From: DASZVB01 sp036272055
Lineage (GTDB): Bacteria > Myxococcota_A > Polyangia > Polyangiales > Polyangiaceae
DNA length: 64,000 bases
Assembly: GCA_036272055.1 (NCBI GenBank)
Contig: DATAZL010000039.1
Span: forward strand, 1-64,000
Direction of reading: 5' to 3'
Shown: positions 24,436 through 33,465 of the stretch, in pieces
Position numbering within the stretch: position 1 is the first letter of the stretch
Layout: each line of letters opens with the position of its first letter
Made by a program: the position numbers and the translations under genes
Notes under the pieces: model-generated
The model's database searches: none
What the model was told of the DNA's origin: nothing
The model's input: only the letters and a program-made list of their open reading frames with translations

Positions 24436-25760
24436 ACCTCGCCGGCAAGAACGTCATCGTGGTCGGCCTCGGCCGTAGCGGCATCGCCGCTGCGCGCCTC
24501 TGCGTCGCCCGCGGGGCGTCCGTCGTCGGCACCGACTCGCGCGCCCCCGCCGACCTTCCCGCGGAGGTGAAGTCGCTCGCGATGAAGCTCGCCGCTCCGG
24601 GGCACGACGGCGTGCGTTTCGAGGAGGCGGATATCATCGTCGTGTCACCGGGGGTGCCCCGCCTTCCGGCGCTCGACCGGGCGGAGCGCGCCGGCGTGCT
24701 CGTCATCGCGGAGCTCGAGCTGGCGGCGACGTTCATCGATGCCCCGATCATCGCCGTCGGCGGCACCAACGGAAAGAGTACTGTGACCACCGTGGTAGCC
24801 GCATTGTTCGCCGCGGCGGGCAAGAGAGTCTTTGCCGGTGCGAATCTGGGGACGCCGCTCTCGGACGCCGTGGGGCAGCCGTTCGACGTGATCGTCGCGG
24901 AGGTGTCGAGTTTCCAGCTCGAGCGCGCCCCCATGTTCCACCCCCGGGCGAGCATCTTGCTCAACGTCACAGAGGACCACCTCGATCGCTACTCGTCGTT
25001 CGACGAGTACGCGCACGCCAAGGGCAACGCCTTCGTCAATCAGACGCCCGACGACGCGGCCATCGTGCCGGACGGCGACGCCGTGGTCCGGAGCGAGGCG
25101 ACGCGGGGCCGGGGCCGGCTCATCACGTTCGGCGTGCACGCCGACTACACCGTTCAGGGGCGCGCGGTCGTCGAGCGCGCCACCGGGGAGCGCTTCTCCC
25201 TCGAAGGCGCCGATTTCCACGGCACTCACAACTTCAGCAACGCCGCGGCGGCCGTCGCCGTCGCCCGCTTCTTCGGCGTCGGGAAGACGTACATCGAGAC
25301 CGGGCTCAAGGCCTTCCGCTCGCTCGGGCACCGCATGGCGCTCGTGACGGAGCTCGACGAGATCCGCTACTACGACGACTCCAAGGCGACCAACGTGGGC
25401 GCCGCCGTCACCGCGCTTCGCGGCCTCAGCGAGGAGCGCGCGGTGCTCGTCGCGGGCGGCCGCGACAAGCTCGGCTCCTACGCGCCGCTCGTCGCGGCGC
25501 TCAGGGACAAGGGCCGCGCCGTCGTCGTGATCGGCGAAGCGGCGGACCGCATCGCCGCGGCCATCGGGCGCGTGCTGCCGGTCGTGCACGCGCGCGACAT
25601 GGCCGACGCCGTCCTGCGCGCGCAATCACTCGCGCGAGCGGGCGACGCCGTGCTCCTGTCGCCGGCGTGCTCGAGCTTCGACATGTTCGTGAGCTATGCC
25701 GACCGCGGCGACCGCTTCGCCGAGGCCGTCAAAGGGCTCACCTCGAGGAGGGCGTCATGA
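24432..25760 (+). CDS. murD: UDP-MurNAc-L-alanine:D-glutamate ligase MurD
   Basis: 442 aa. The N-terminal Rossmann-like domain starts NVIVVGLGRSGIAAARLCVA. The ATP loop is IIAVGGTNGKSTVTTVVAAL. VAEVSSFQLERAPMFHPRAS and ILLNVTEDHLDRYSSFDEYA follow, and the C-terminal domain has IRYYDDSKATNVGAAVTALR and VLVAGGRDKLGSYAPL. It adds D-Glu to UDP-MurNAc-L-Ala. ATG 24432 overlaps the mraY stop by 4 nt, which decides the start. Confidence 0.96.
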   Translation: MNLAGKNVIVVGLGRSGIAAARLCVARGASVVGTDSRAPADLPAEVKSLAMKLAAPGHDGVRFEEADIIVVSPGVPRLPALDRAERAGVLVIAELELAATFIDAPIIAVGGTNGKSTVTTVVAALFAAAGKRVFAGANLGTPLSDAVGQPFDVIVAEVSSFQLERAPMFHPRASILLNVTEDHLDRYSSFDEYAHAKGNAFVNQTPDDAAIVPDGDAVVRSEATRGRGRLITFGVHADYTVQGRAVVERATGERFSLEGADFHGTHNFSNAAAAVAVARFFGVGKTYIETGLKAFRSLGHRMALVTELDEIRYYDDSKATNVGAAVTALRGLSEERAVLVAGGRDKLGSYAPLVAALRDKGRAVVVIGEAADRIAAAIGRVLPVVHARDMADAVLRAQSLARAGDAVLLSPACSSFDMFVSYADRGDRFAEAVKGLTSRRAS

Positions 25761-26989
25761 GCGATCCGGTCCGCACCGAGAGCGAAAGCGTAAGGATGAG
25801 TGGCGTCGACCCGGTGCTCGCCGCCGTGGTCATCGGCCTGGTCGGCTTCGGCATCGTCATGGTGTTCAGCGCGAGCACCATCGAGGCGACGGTGACGTTC
25901 CACGACCCGTACTACTTCCTGAAAAAGCAGGGCGCGTACGGCGTGCTCTCCCTCATCGTGATGGCGCTCGTGTCGCGCACGGATTACCACCGGCTCCGTC
26001 CGCTCACGTACCCGGTGCTCGCCGGGAGCACGCTCCTTCTCGCGATGAGCGTCGCGGGCTTCGGGCACAGCGGCGGTGGCGCGGCGCGCTGGCTCCGCGT
26101 CGGCCCGGTGAACTTTCAGCCGTCGGAAGGCGCCAAGGTCGCGCTCATCCTCTGGCTCGCGTACTCCCTCGAGAAGAAGCGCGACCAGGTGAAGAGCTTC
26201 AGCATCGGGATGCTGCCGCACTTTCTCATGGCCGGCGTGCTGATGCTCCTCTGCCTCAAGCAACCGGACTTCGGCGGCGCGCTCGTGCTCCTGCTGCTCA
26301 CGTTCACGCTCCTCTTCGTCGCGGGCGCTCGACTCGGCTATCTCCTCGGCGCGCTCATCCTCGGCGCCGCGGCGGGCGCGTGGCTCGTCCGCTCCAAGGC
26401 GTATCGCTGGGAGCGCGTGCTCGCGTGGTTCAACATGGCGGAGCACCGGCAAGATCTCGCGTACCAGCCCTTCCAGTCGGTCATGAGCTTCGGCTCCGGC
26501 CAGGGAACGGGCATGGGGCTCGGCAAGGGGCTCCAGGTTCTCTATCTGCCCGAAGCGCACACCGACTTCGTCTCCGCGATCATCGGCGAGGAGCTCGGCT
26601 TCATCGGCATCCTCGCCCTCTGCCTGACGTATCTCGTCATCGTGGCGCGCGGCGTGCGTGCGGCGCTCCGCGCCGAGGACGAGTACGGCTCCTACATCGC
26701 GTTCGGCATCTCGGTGCTGTTCGGCCTGCAGGCGCTCATCAACCTCGCCGTCGCGATGGCGGTGCTGCCGACCAAGGGTCTCACGCTGCCCTTCGTCAGC
26801 TACGGCGGGTCGTCGCTCATCGTCTGCTCCGCGGCGATGGGCGTCCTCCTGAACATCTCCCGCGAGCGCAGCGTGAACCGGCGCACCGTCGTCGACGGCA
26901 AGGGCGCCGAGGCCAGCGCGCTGGTCGCTTCTGCAGCGGATTTCGCCCCCGACGAGCCGTCCCTCGACGGCGCGGAGGGAGCCCAGTGA
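25757..26989 (+). CDS. ftsW: Septal peptidoglycan polymerase FtsW (SEDS family)
   Basis: 410 aa with about ten membrane segments. The SEDS features are FGIVMVFSASTIEATVTF in TM1, the conserved NFQPSEGAKVALILWLAYSL, and the C-terminal INLAVAMAVLPTKGLTLPFV followed by SYGGSSLIVCSAAMGVLLNI. FtsW polymerises lipid II at the septum with FtsI. The ~30-residue C-terminal tail is cytoplasmic, Ala-rich and variable. ATG 25757 overlaps the murD stop; the end overlaps murG (GTGA). Confidence 0.96.
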   Translation: MSDPVRTESESVRMSGVDPVLAAVVIGLVGFGIVMVFSASTIEATVTFHDPYYFLKKQGAYGVLSLIVMALVSRTDYHRLRPLTYPVLAGSTLLLAMSVAGFGHSGGGAARWLRVGPVNFQPSEGAKVALILWLAYSLEKKRDQVKSFSIGMLPHFLMAGVLMLLCLKQPDFGGALVLLLLTFTLLFVAGARLGYLLGALILGAAAGAWLVRSKAYRWERVLAWFNMAEHRQDLAYQPFQSVMSFGSGQGTGMGLGKGLQVLYLPEAHTDFVSAIIGEELGFIGILALCLTYLVIVARGVRAALRAEDEYGSYIAFGISVLFGLQALINLAVAMAVLPTKGLTLPFVSYGGSSLIVCSAAMGVLLNISRERSVNRRTVVDGKGAEASALVASAADFAPDEPSLDGAEGAQ

Positions 26990-28152
26990 CGTCGCTCCTC
27001 TTCGCCGGCGGTGGCACCGGCGGGCACGTCTTCCCGATGATCGCCGTCGCGGACGCCGTCCGTGCGCTCGCGCCCGACGTCGAGCTCGTGTTCGCCGGAA
27101 CCGCGCGCGGCCTCGAGGTGAAGGTCGTGCCCGCGCGCGGCTACGTCCTCGAGACCCTGAACATCGCGCCCCTGCGCGGAGACGGCCTCCGCGGCGCGGT
27201 GCGCGGGACGTATCTCGCCGCACGCGCCGTCGTGGACGCTCGCGCGCTCGTGCGCCGGCACGTCCCGCGCGCGGTGCTCTCCGTCGGTGGGTACGCCGCG
27301 GGCCCCATCGCGCTCGCCGCGCGCTCGCTCGGCGTGCCGGTCGCCCTGGTCGAGCCGAACGGCGCGATCGGCCTCGCCAACCGGCTCGTCGCGCCGTTCG
27401 TGCAGCGCGCGTACATCGCCTTTCCGGAAGCCGAGAAGCATTTTTCGCGAAACCGGACGCTCTCGACGGGAGTACCTCTCCGTGAAGGGTTCACCCCGCG
27501 CGACTACCCGCCTGGTCGGAAGCCCTCCGCGTTTTCCGTGCTCGTCCTCGGCGGCAGCCAGGGCGCCGAGTCTCTGAACCGCACCGTACCGCGCTCTCTG
27601 TCGCGTCTTGCGGGCGTCGACGTGACCGTCGTGCATCAGTGCGGCTCCGGGCGGGACGCCCAGGTTCGTGCGCTCTACGACGAGCTCGGGTTCGGCGAGC
27701 GGGCCCAGGTGACGCCGTTCATCGACGACGTCCCCGGCGCGCTCGGCCGCGCCGATCTCGTGATCGGCCGTGCCGGCGCGAGCGCCGTCGCCGAGCTCTG
27801 CGCCGTCGGGCGGCCGAGCCTCCTGATTCCGTACCCGTACGCCGGCGATCATCAGCGCCACAACGCCGAGTCGCTCGAGCGACGTGGAGCCGCCCTCTGT
27901 GTCCTCACCCAGGACGCCACCGAGGCGCGGCTCGAGGCGGAGCTGCGGCGTCTCGAGCGCGACCGCGGCGCTCTCGCGAAGATGGCCGCTGCTGCCCGCG
28001 ACCTCGGACGGCCCGCGGCCGCGACGATGATTGCTCGCGATCTGCTGGCCCTCGCCGGCATCGCCGAGCACGGCGCGGGCATCGCGCCGGGTCCGTCGAA
28101 TCACCGACAGGGGGGCGCGCGTACGGCGCCGTCCCTCGAAGGAGCGGCGTAG
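26986..28152 (+). CDS. murG: Lipid II synthase MurG (UDP-GlcNAc transferase)
   Basis: 388 aa from GTG 26986. The glycine-rich loop LLFAGGGTGGHVFPMIAVAD is the first MurG signature. Others are SVGGYAAGPIALAARSLGVP, VLVLGGSQGAESLNRTVPRS and the UDP-GlcNAc-binding IGRAGASAVAELCAVGRPSL and LIPYPYAGDHQRHNAESLER. It adds GlcNAc to lipid I at the cytoplasmic membrane face. The C-terminus has about 30 extra low-complexity residues. murC begins immediately after the stop. Confidence 0.96.
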   Translation: MTSLLFAGGGTGGHVFPMIAVADAVRALAPDVELVFAGTARGLEVKVVPARGYVLETLNIAPLRGDGLRGAVRGTYLAARAVVDARALVRRHVPRAVLSVGGYAAGPIALAARSLGVPVALVEPNGAIGLANRLVAPFVQRAYIAFPEAEKHFSRNRTLSTGVPLREGFTPRDYPPGRKPSAFSVLVLGGSQGAESLNRTVPRSLSRLAGVDVTVVHQCGSGRDAQVRALYDELGFGERAQVTPFIDDVPGALGRADLVIGRAGASAVAELCAVGRPSLLIPYPYAGDHQRHNAESLERRGAALCVLTQDATEARLEAELRRLERDRGALAKMAAAARDLGRPAAATMIARDLLALAGIAEHGAGIAPGPSNHRQGGARTAPSLEGAA

Positions 28153-29547
28153 ATGTTCCGCGGTCGCGTCCGGCACGTGCACTTCATCGGCGTCGGCGGC
28201 ATCGGCATGAGCGGCCTCGCCGAGATCCTCCGGACCCTCGAGTTCGACGTGTCCGGGTCGGACATGAAGGAGGGCGACACGACGCACCGGCTCGCCCGCC
28301 TCGGGGTGCGCATCGACGTCGGTCATCGTGCCGAAAACGTGCGTGGAGCCGACGTCGTCGTGTACTCGAGTGCAATCAACACTCAGAACCCCGAGATCGT
28401 CGAGGCGCACCGCTCGCATATCCCCGTCATCCCCCGGGCGGAGATGCTCGCCGAGCTCATGCGCGTGAAGTACGGCGTCGCCATCGCCGGCTCCCACGGC
28501 AAGACCACGACGACCTCCCTCGTGGCCACCATCCTGGGCGCTGCCGGCTTCGACCCGACGGTCGTCGTGGGCGGCCGGATGCACGTCTGGAACACGAACG
28601 CGAAGCTCGGGGCAGGGGATCTCCTCGTCGCCGAGGCCGACGAGAGCGACGGCTCGTTCCTGCGCCTCACTCCGACCATCGCGGCGGTCACGAACATCGA
28701 CGCCGAGCACCTCGATTTCTACGGGACCCACGAGAACGTGAAGGAGGCCTTCGTGCAGTTCGTGCAGAAGGTGCCTTTTTACGGCCTCGCCGTGCTCTGC
28801 CTCGACCATCCGTCGGTGCAGGAGCTCCTGCCGCGGGTCGGCCGCCGGCACGTCACGTACGGCCTCTCGCCCCAGGCCGACTACTCGGCGCGGGCCATCG
28901 CTCACCACAAGCTCCGGACGAGCTTCGTCGCGTACAAGAGTGGCCGCGCCCTCGGGGAGTTCGTCGTGCAGATGCCCGGCGAGCACAACGTCCTGAACTG
29001 CCTCGCCGCGATCGCCATCGCGGACGAGCTCGAGGTCCCCCTCGACGTCATCAAGGACGCCCTGGCCGGCTTCCGCGGCGTGGCCCGCCGCTTCACCATC
29101 GTCGCCGAGGTCAACGGGATCGCCCTCATCGACGACTACGGCCACCACCCGGCCGAGGTCGTCGCGACGCTCGCTGCGGCTCGAAAGGCCTTCGACGGCC
29201 GGGTGATCGTCGCGTTCCAGCCGCACCGGCACACTCGCACGCACCATCTCTTCGACGAGTTCACCCGCGCCTTCAACGACGCCGACCGCGTCGTGCTCCT
29301 CGACATCTACGCCGCCGGGGAGGCGCCGATCGAGGGCGTCTCGAGCGCGCGCCTCGCCGAAGCCATCCGCGAGCACGGCCACCACGCCGTCTCCTACGAG
29401 TCGAGCCGCGGCGAGATCGCGAAGATCCTCGCTGCAGAAGCGAAGCCCGGCGATTGCGTCATCGCGCTCGGCGCCGGCGACGTGAACCGCCTCCTGAAGG
29501 ACGTCGAGACGCTCCTCGCCGCCGGCACGAAGGGACCGCCGTCGTGA
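28153..29547 (+). CDS. murC: UDP-MurNAc:L-alanine ligase MurC
   Basis: 464 aa. The N-terminal VHFIGVGGIGMSGLAEILRT is the MurC dinucleotide-like loop, followed by VVVYSSAINTQNPEIVEA. The P-loop is VAIAGSHGKTTTTSLVATIL. Further signatures are LLVAEADESDGSFLRLTPTI, AAVTNIDAEHLDFYGTHENV, ALIDDYGHHPAEVVATLAAA and VAFQPHRHTRTHHLFDEFTR. It performs the first amino-acid addition to UDP-MurNAc. In many genomes murB and ddl follow; here ftsQ follows directly with a 4-nt overlap. Confidence 0.97.
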   Translation: MFRGRVRHVHFIGVGGIGMSGLAEILRTLEFDVSGSDMKEGDTTHRLARLGVRIDVGHRAENVRGADVVVYSSAINTQNPEIVEAHRSHIPVIPRAEMLAELMRVKYGVAIAGSHGKTTTTSLVATILGAAGFDPTVVVGGRMHVWNTNAKLGAGDLLVAEADESDGSFLRLTPTIAAVTNIDAEHLDFYGTHENVKEAFVQFVQKVPFYGLAVLCLDHPSVQELLPRVGRRHVTYGLSPQADYSARAIAHHKLRTSFVAYKSGRALGEFVVQMPGEHNVLNCLAAIAIADELEVPLDVIKDALAGFRGVARRFTIVAEVNGIALIDDYGHHPAEVVATLAAARKAFDGRVIVAFQPHRHTRTHHLFDEFTRAFNDADRVVLLDIYAAGEAPIEGVSSARLAEAIREHGHHAVSYESSRGEIAKILAAEAKPGDCVIALGAGDVNRLLKDVETLLAAGTKGPPS

Positions 29548-30455
29548 GCCGGCGACGGACTGCCCGGGCCGCGCACGGGGCCGCCTTCGAGGCGCCCGCG
29601 GAGTTCGGCTTCGTCACCGGCGAGAGCCCGCCACCCCCGCGGGTCGGCAACAGCCGGGTTCGTCCCGCCAAGGTGACCGCGAAGGCGCCGGCCAGGTTGC
29701 TCGGGATCGTCGTCTCTGCCGCGAAGCTCTCCATCGGCGTCGCGGTGGTCGTCGGCATCTCCGTCGCGATCGCCTGGGGCGCGCACCGTTACGCCGTCAC
29801 CACGCCGCGGTTCGCGATCCGGCAGCTCGACGTCCGGGGAAACCGCCACCACAGCGGGGACCAGCTCGCGCACCTCGCCGGCATCGAGCGCGGCCAGAAT
29901 CTCTTCGCGGTGGACGCCGTGGCTGCCGAGCGGAAGCTCCTCGACGATCCCTGGGTCCGGACGGCGAAGATTGGCCGTGAGCTCCCGGCGACCCTCCGCA
30001 TCGAGGTGACGGAGCGCGACGTCGCCGCCGAGACCGTGCTCGAGGACGGCCTTTACCTGGTCACGCCGGAAGGCGAGCCCTTCAAGGCCGCCGAGGCCGG
30101 CGATCCGAACGACCTGCCGGTGATCACCGGCATCGGCCCGCGGGATCTCGCGATCGACCGCGCCCGCGCCATCGACCGCATCGCGATCGGGCTCGAGGTG
30201 CTCCGCGAGTACCAGGCGCTGCCCCTCTCCAAGGTCTACGAGCCCGAGGAAGTGCATCTGGAACCCGACGGTGCGGTGACCCTCACCGTCGGCAAGCGCG
30301 GCATGACGTTCCAGCTCGGCATGGGCCCCTTCCGCCAGAAGCTCCTCATGGCCGCCCGGGTGGTCGCCAAGATCCAGGCGACGGGGGACCTCCCTGGGGT
30401 CGTGTTTCTCGACAACCAGGCACACCCCGAGCGGGTCGTCGTGAGGATGCGGTGA
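29544..30455 (+). CDS. ftsQ: Cell-division protein FtsQ
   Basis: 303 aa from GTG 29544. A basic cytoplasmic N-terminus of about 55 residues, one membrane segment (LSIGVAVVVGISVAIAWGAH), then a POTRA domain (RFAIRQLDVRGNRHHSGDQL, with LAGIERGQNLFAVDAVAAER) and the FtsQ beta domain (TLRIEVTERDVAAETVLEDG). FtsQ connects the cytoplasmic ring to septal wall synthases via FtsB/FtsL. It ends the tightly overlapping run; 124 nt separate it from ftsA. Confidence 0.93.
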   Translation: MSRRRTARAAHGAAFEAPAEFGFVTGESPPPPRVGNSRVRPAKVTAKAPARLLGIVVSAAKLSIGVAVVVGISVAIAWGAHRYAVTTPRFAIRQLDVRGNRHHSGDQLAHLAGIERGQNLFAVDAVAAERKLLDDPWVRTAKIGRELPATLRIEVTERDVAAETVLEDGLYLVTPEGEPFKAAEAGDPNDLPVITGIGPRDLAIDRARAIDRIAIGLEVLREYQALPLSKVYEPEEVHLEPDGAVTLTVGKRGMTFQLGMGPFRQKLLMAARVVAKIQATGDLPGVVFLDNQAHPERVVVRMR

Positions 30456-30525
30456 CGCCCGCGGTACTCCAGCGATTCTCGCGGCGCCAAAACTTGGCCC
30501 GCGTTTCGCCAGCATGGCAGCGTCG

Positions 30526-30556
30526 TTGACGCGCCTTCAGCGAAAAACAGCATAGA
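30526..30556 (+). promoter_or_regulatory. Possible internal promoter ahead of ftsA
   Basis: TTGACG at 30526-30531 and CATAGA at 30551-30556, spacer 19 nt, lie in the only real gap (124 nt) between ftsQ and ftsA. The spacing is slightly long and the match modest. An extra promoter for ftsA-ftsZ is common in other bacteria. Confidence 0.3.
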
Positions 30557-30579
30557 TCTTGCCGCGTAACGTGAGACCC

Positions 30580-31857
30580 ATGACCAGCTCGAGCTCCCCG
30601 GAAATCATCGTCGGCCTGGACCTCGGCAGCACCAAGGTGTCTGCCGTCGTGGGAGAGGTCGACGCCGACGGCATCACCATCCTTGGTGTCGGAAATGTTC
30701 CCTGCCGCGGACTCCGCAAGGGCGTCGTTTCGAACATCGAGTGGACGGTGCGGTCCATCCGCGAGGCAGTCGACGCCGCCGAGACCATGGCCGGCGTCGA
30801 GATCCAGACCGTGTACGCCGGGGTCGCCGGCGCGCACATCCGGAGCCACGTCTCCGACGGCGTCGCGGCCATCTCCGGTCGCGAGGTCACCGTCACCGAC
30901 CTCGAGCGCGTGCTCGAGGGTGCGCGCGCGATCCCGGTCGACGCCGATCGAATGATCCTGCACGCGCTGCCGCGCGAGTACATCGTCGACAACCAGGACG
31001 GCGTCCGCGATCCCATCGGGATGAGCGGCGTGCGCCTCCAGGTGCGCGTGAATCTCATCACGGCCGCGAGCTCGTGCGTCCAGAACGTCATGCGCTGCGT
31101 GGAGCGCTGCGGCCTCGAGGTCGCGGACATCGTGCTCGAGCCGCTCGCGAGCGCCGACGCGGTCCTCTCCGACGACGAGAAGGAGATCGGCGTCGGGGTC
31201 ATCGACATCGGCGGCGGCACGACGGATCTGCTCGTCTACGCCGATGGCGGCATCGCCCACACCAGCGTGATCCCCGCGGGCGGCAACAACATCACCCGCG
31301 ACGTCTCGGCCGGGCTCCGCACGCCGGGTGGCGAGGCCGAGCGGCTCAAGCGGAACTTCGGCTGCGCCCTCGGCCGCATGATCGCCGACGACGAAGAGAT
31401 CGAGGTGCCCGGCGTCGGTGGTCACTCGCCGCGCAAGGTCGCGCGAAGGGTCATCTCGGACATCATCGAGCCGCGCGTCGAGGAGATCTTCAGCGAGGCG
31501 CGCCGTCGCATCGAAGAGGCGGGCCTCATCGAGCAGATCAGCGCCGGCTTCGTGCTCACTGGCGGCGCGGTCCTCATGGAGGGGATGGTCGAGTGCGCCG
31601 AGGAGGTGCTCGGCATGCCGGTGCGTCTCGGCTTCCCGGTGGGCGTGAAGGGCATCGTGCAGCTCGTGCAGGGCCCGCAGTATGCGACCGGAGTCGGCCT
31701 GGTCCGCTACGGCGCGAGCAAGCTCGCCGAGGCACGCGCGCGCGCCGAGCACGTCGAGCGCGGCGAGCCGGAACACCGCGGCAGCAGCATCATCACGCCG
31801 CAGCAGGTGTCACACCGCGGCGGCGGGTTCTGGACTTGGTTCAAAGCAGCATTCTGA
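30580..31857 (+). CDS. ftsA: Cell-division protein FtsA
   Basis: 425 aa from ATG 30580; a TTG at 30559 would add seven residues. Actin-fold phosphate loops are IIVGLDLGSTKVSAVVGEVD and VGVIDIGGGTTDLLVYADGG. The 1C (SHS2) insertion is present (RSHVSDGVAAISGREVTVTD), and SAGFVLTGGAVLMEGMVECA forms the adenosine loop. The C-terminus RGGGFWTWFKAAF is the amphipathic membrane-targeting helix. FtsA tethers FtsZ filaments to the membrane. Full length. Confidence 0.96.
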   Translation: MTSSSSPEIIVGLDLGSTKVSAVVGEVDADGITILGVGNVPCRGLRKGVVSNIEWTVRSIREAVDAAETMAGVEIQTVYAGVAGAHIRSHVSDGVAAISGREVTVTDLERVLEGARAIPVDADRMILHALPREYIVDNQDGVRDPIGMSGVRLQVRVNLITAASSCVQNVMRCVERCGLEVADIVLEPLASADAVLSDDEKEIGVGVIDIGGGTTDLLVYADGGIAHTSVIPAGGNNITRDVSAGLRTPGGEAERLKRNFGCALGRMIADDEEIEVPGVGGHSPRKVARRVISDIIEPRVEEIFSEARRRIEEAGLIEQISAGFVLTGGAVLMEGMVECAEEVLGMPVRLGFPVGVKGIVQLVQGPQYATGVGLVRYGASKLAEARARAEHVERGEPEHRGSSIITPQQVSHRGGGFWTWFKAAF

Positions 31858-32005
31858 GATTTCGGAGCGAACAACACGGAAGGCAGGTCGGCGTAGCGCA
31901 CAGAGCAGAGCGAATCGGATGGAGACTCACGACTCGATCGTGACGGGGAGAGGCACCCCGGTTTCCGGAAGACCGCACCGCTCGAGCGCTGGCTGGGAGG
32001 ACAAC

Positions 32006-33280
32006 ATGAGTTTCTCGATCGAATTTGCAGACGAGATGGCAAGCTACAGCGCGCGTATCAAGGTCGTGGGCTGTGGCGGTTCCGGTGGGAACGCCATCAA
32101 CACGATGATCCACTTCGGCCTGGAGGGCGTGGAGTTCATCGCGGTGAACACCGACGCACAGGCTCTCAACGCCAACCTGGCCCCCGTGAAGATCCCCATC
32201 GGCGGGGCCGTCACCAAGGGTCTCGGCGCGGGCGCCGATCCGGAGCGCGGGCGAAAGGCCGCTCTCGAGGACGTGACGCGTCTCAAGGACGCGATCGCGG
32301 GCGCGGACATGGTCTTCGTCACCGCCGGCATGGGCGGTGGAACCGGAACGGGTGCGGCGCCGATCATCGCGCAGCTCGCCCGCGAGGAAGGTGCGCTCAC
32401 GGTGGGCGTCGTCACCAAGCCGTTCATCTTCGAGGGGCGCAAGCGTGCCCGTCACGCCGAGCAGGGGCTCGCGATACTCACCGAGCACGTCGACACCCTC
32501 ATCACGATCCCGAACGAGAAGCTCATCACGCTCGCCGACGACCAGCTGACCTTCGTCGACGCCTTCCGCAAGGCCGACGAGGTGCTCTTCCAGGCGATCA
32601 AGGGCATCAGCGACCTCATCACGCAGGAAGGCATCGTCAACGTCGACTTCGCCGACGTGCGGGCGGTCATGAGCGGCATGGGCCGCGCCCTCATGGGCAC
32701 CGGCTGCGCCAAGGGCGAGGGCCGAGCGCGCCTCGCCGCTCAGGAGGCGATCACCTCGCCGCTCCTCGACGACATCTCGGTCGACGGCGCGACGGGCGTG
32801 CTCATCAACATCGTCGGCGGCCCCGACATGAAGATGCGCGAGATCCAGGAAGCCGCGACGCTCGTGCAAGAGCAGGCGCACGAGGACGCGAACATCATCT
32901 TCGGCGCGACCGTCGACGAGTCGATGGCCGACATGCTCAAGGTGACCGTCATCGCGACCGGCTTCGACCGCGCCAACGAGGAGCACGCGCACCTCATGAA
33001 GCAGGCGAGCCGCCAGCCGATCGAGCGCGACATGCCGTCGCACGCAGCGCGCTCGTCGCACGGGCATCATCACCAGCCGGAGCCGGCGTACTCGGTGCGC
33101 CGCCCGCAGGCGCCGTCGACGCTTCACGTGCAAGCGCACTCGAGCGCGCCGCCGAACAGCGGTCCGCAATCGCAGCTCCCTCACGTTCGGGATCGCATCA
33201 CGTTCCCGTCCACGCCGTCCCAGGCGAGCCTCGAGCACGAGTGGGACATCCCGACCTTCCAGCGCCGCGGCGGAGGATGA
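32006..33280 (+). CDS. ftsZ: Tubulin homologue FtsZ
   Basis: 424 aa. ATG 32006 is preceded by a strong gggagg Shine-Dalgarno. IKVVGCGGSGGNAINTMIHF opens the GTPase domain; the tubulin signature is VFVTAGMGGGTGTGAAPIIA. The T7 loop reads NVDFADVRAVMSGMGRALMG with its catalytic Asp. A His/Pro/Ser-rich spacer of about 90 residues (SSHGHHHQPEPAYS and beyond) leads to the C-terminal peptide EWDIPTFQRRGGG, the D-x-P-x-F-x-RR form that docks FtsA. It is separated from ftsA by 148 nt and followed by a strong terminator. Confidence 0.97.
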   Translation: MSFSIEFADEMASYSARIKVVGCGGSGGNAINTMIHFGLEGVEFIAVNTDAQALNANLAPVKIPIGGAVTKGLGAGADPERGRKAALEDVTRLKDAIAGADMVFVTAGMGGGTGTGAAPIIAQLAREEGALTVGVVTKPFIFEGRKRARHAEQGLAILTEHVDTLITIPNEKLITLADDQLTFVDAFRKADEVLFQAIKGISDLITQEGIVNVDFADVRAVMSGMGRALMGTGCAKGEGRARLAAQEAITSPLLDDISVDGATGVLINIVGGPDMKMREIQEAATLVQEQAHEDANIIFGATVDESMADMLKVTVIATGFDRANEEHAHLMKQASRQPIERDMPSHAARSSHGHHHQPEPAYSVRRPQAPSTLHVQAHSSAPPNSGPQSQLPHVRDRITFPSTPSQASLEHEWDIPTFQRRGGG

Positions 33281-33329
33281 ACCTCGCCGTGGTCGCCAGA
33301 TAAATAGCCTCGCACTGCCTCCGAATCTC

Positions 33330-33370
33330 GACTGCCCTCCCACGCCCTCTGGGAGGGCAGTCGTCTATTT
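33330..33370 (+). terminator. Intrinsic terminator of the dcw cluster
   Basis: gactgccctccca (33330-33342) and tgggagggcagtc (33350-33362) form a perfect 13-bp stem around a 7-nt loop, 50 nt after the ftsZ stop, followed by the T-rich gtctattt. Confidence 0.88.
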
Positions 33371-33465
33371 GCCTTCAGCGCTCACGTCCTCGAGAATCGC
33401 GCACCTCCGGCGCTCACGGATGTGGGCCGGTGGCGCACATGGTCGCGGCGTGAGAGATTGCCGGC

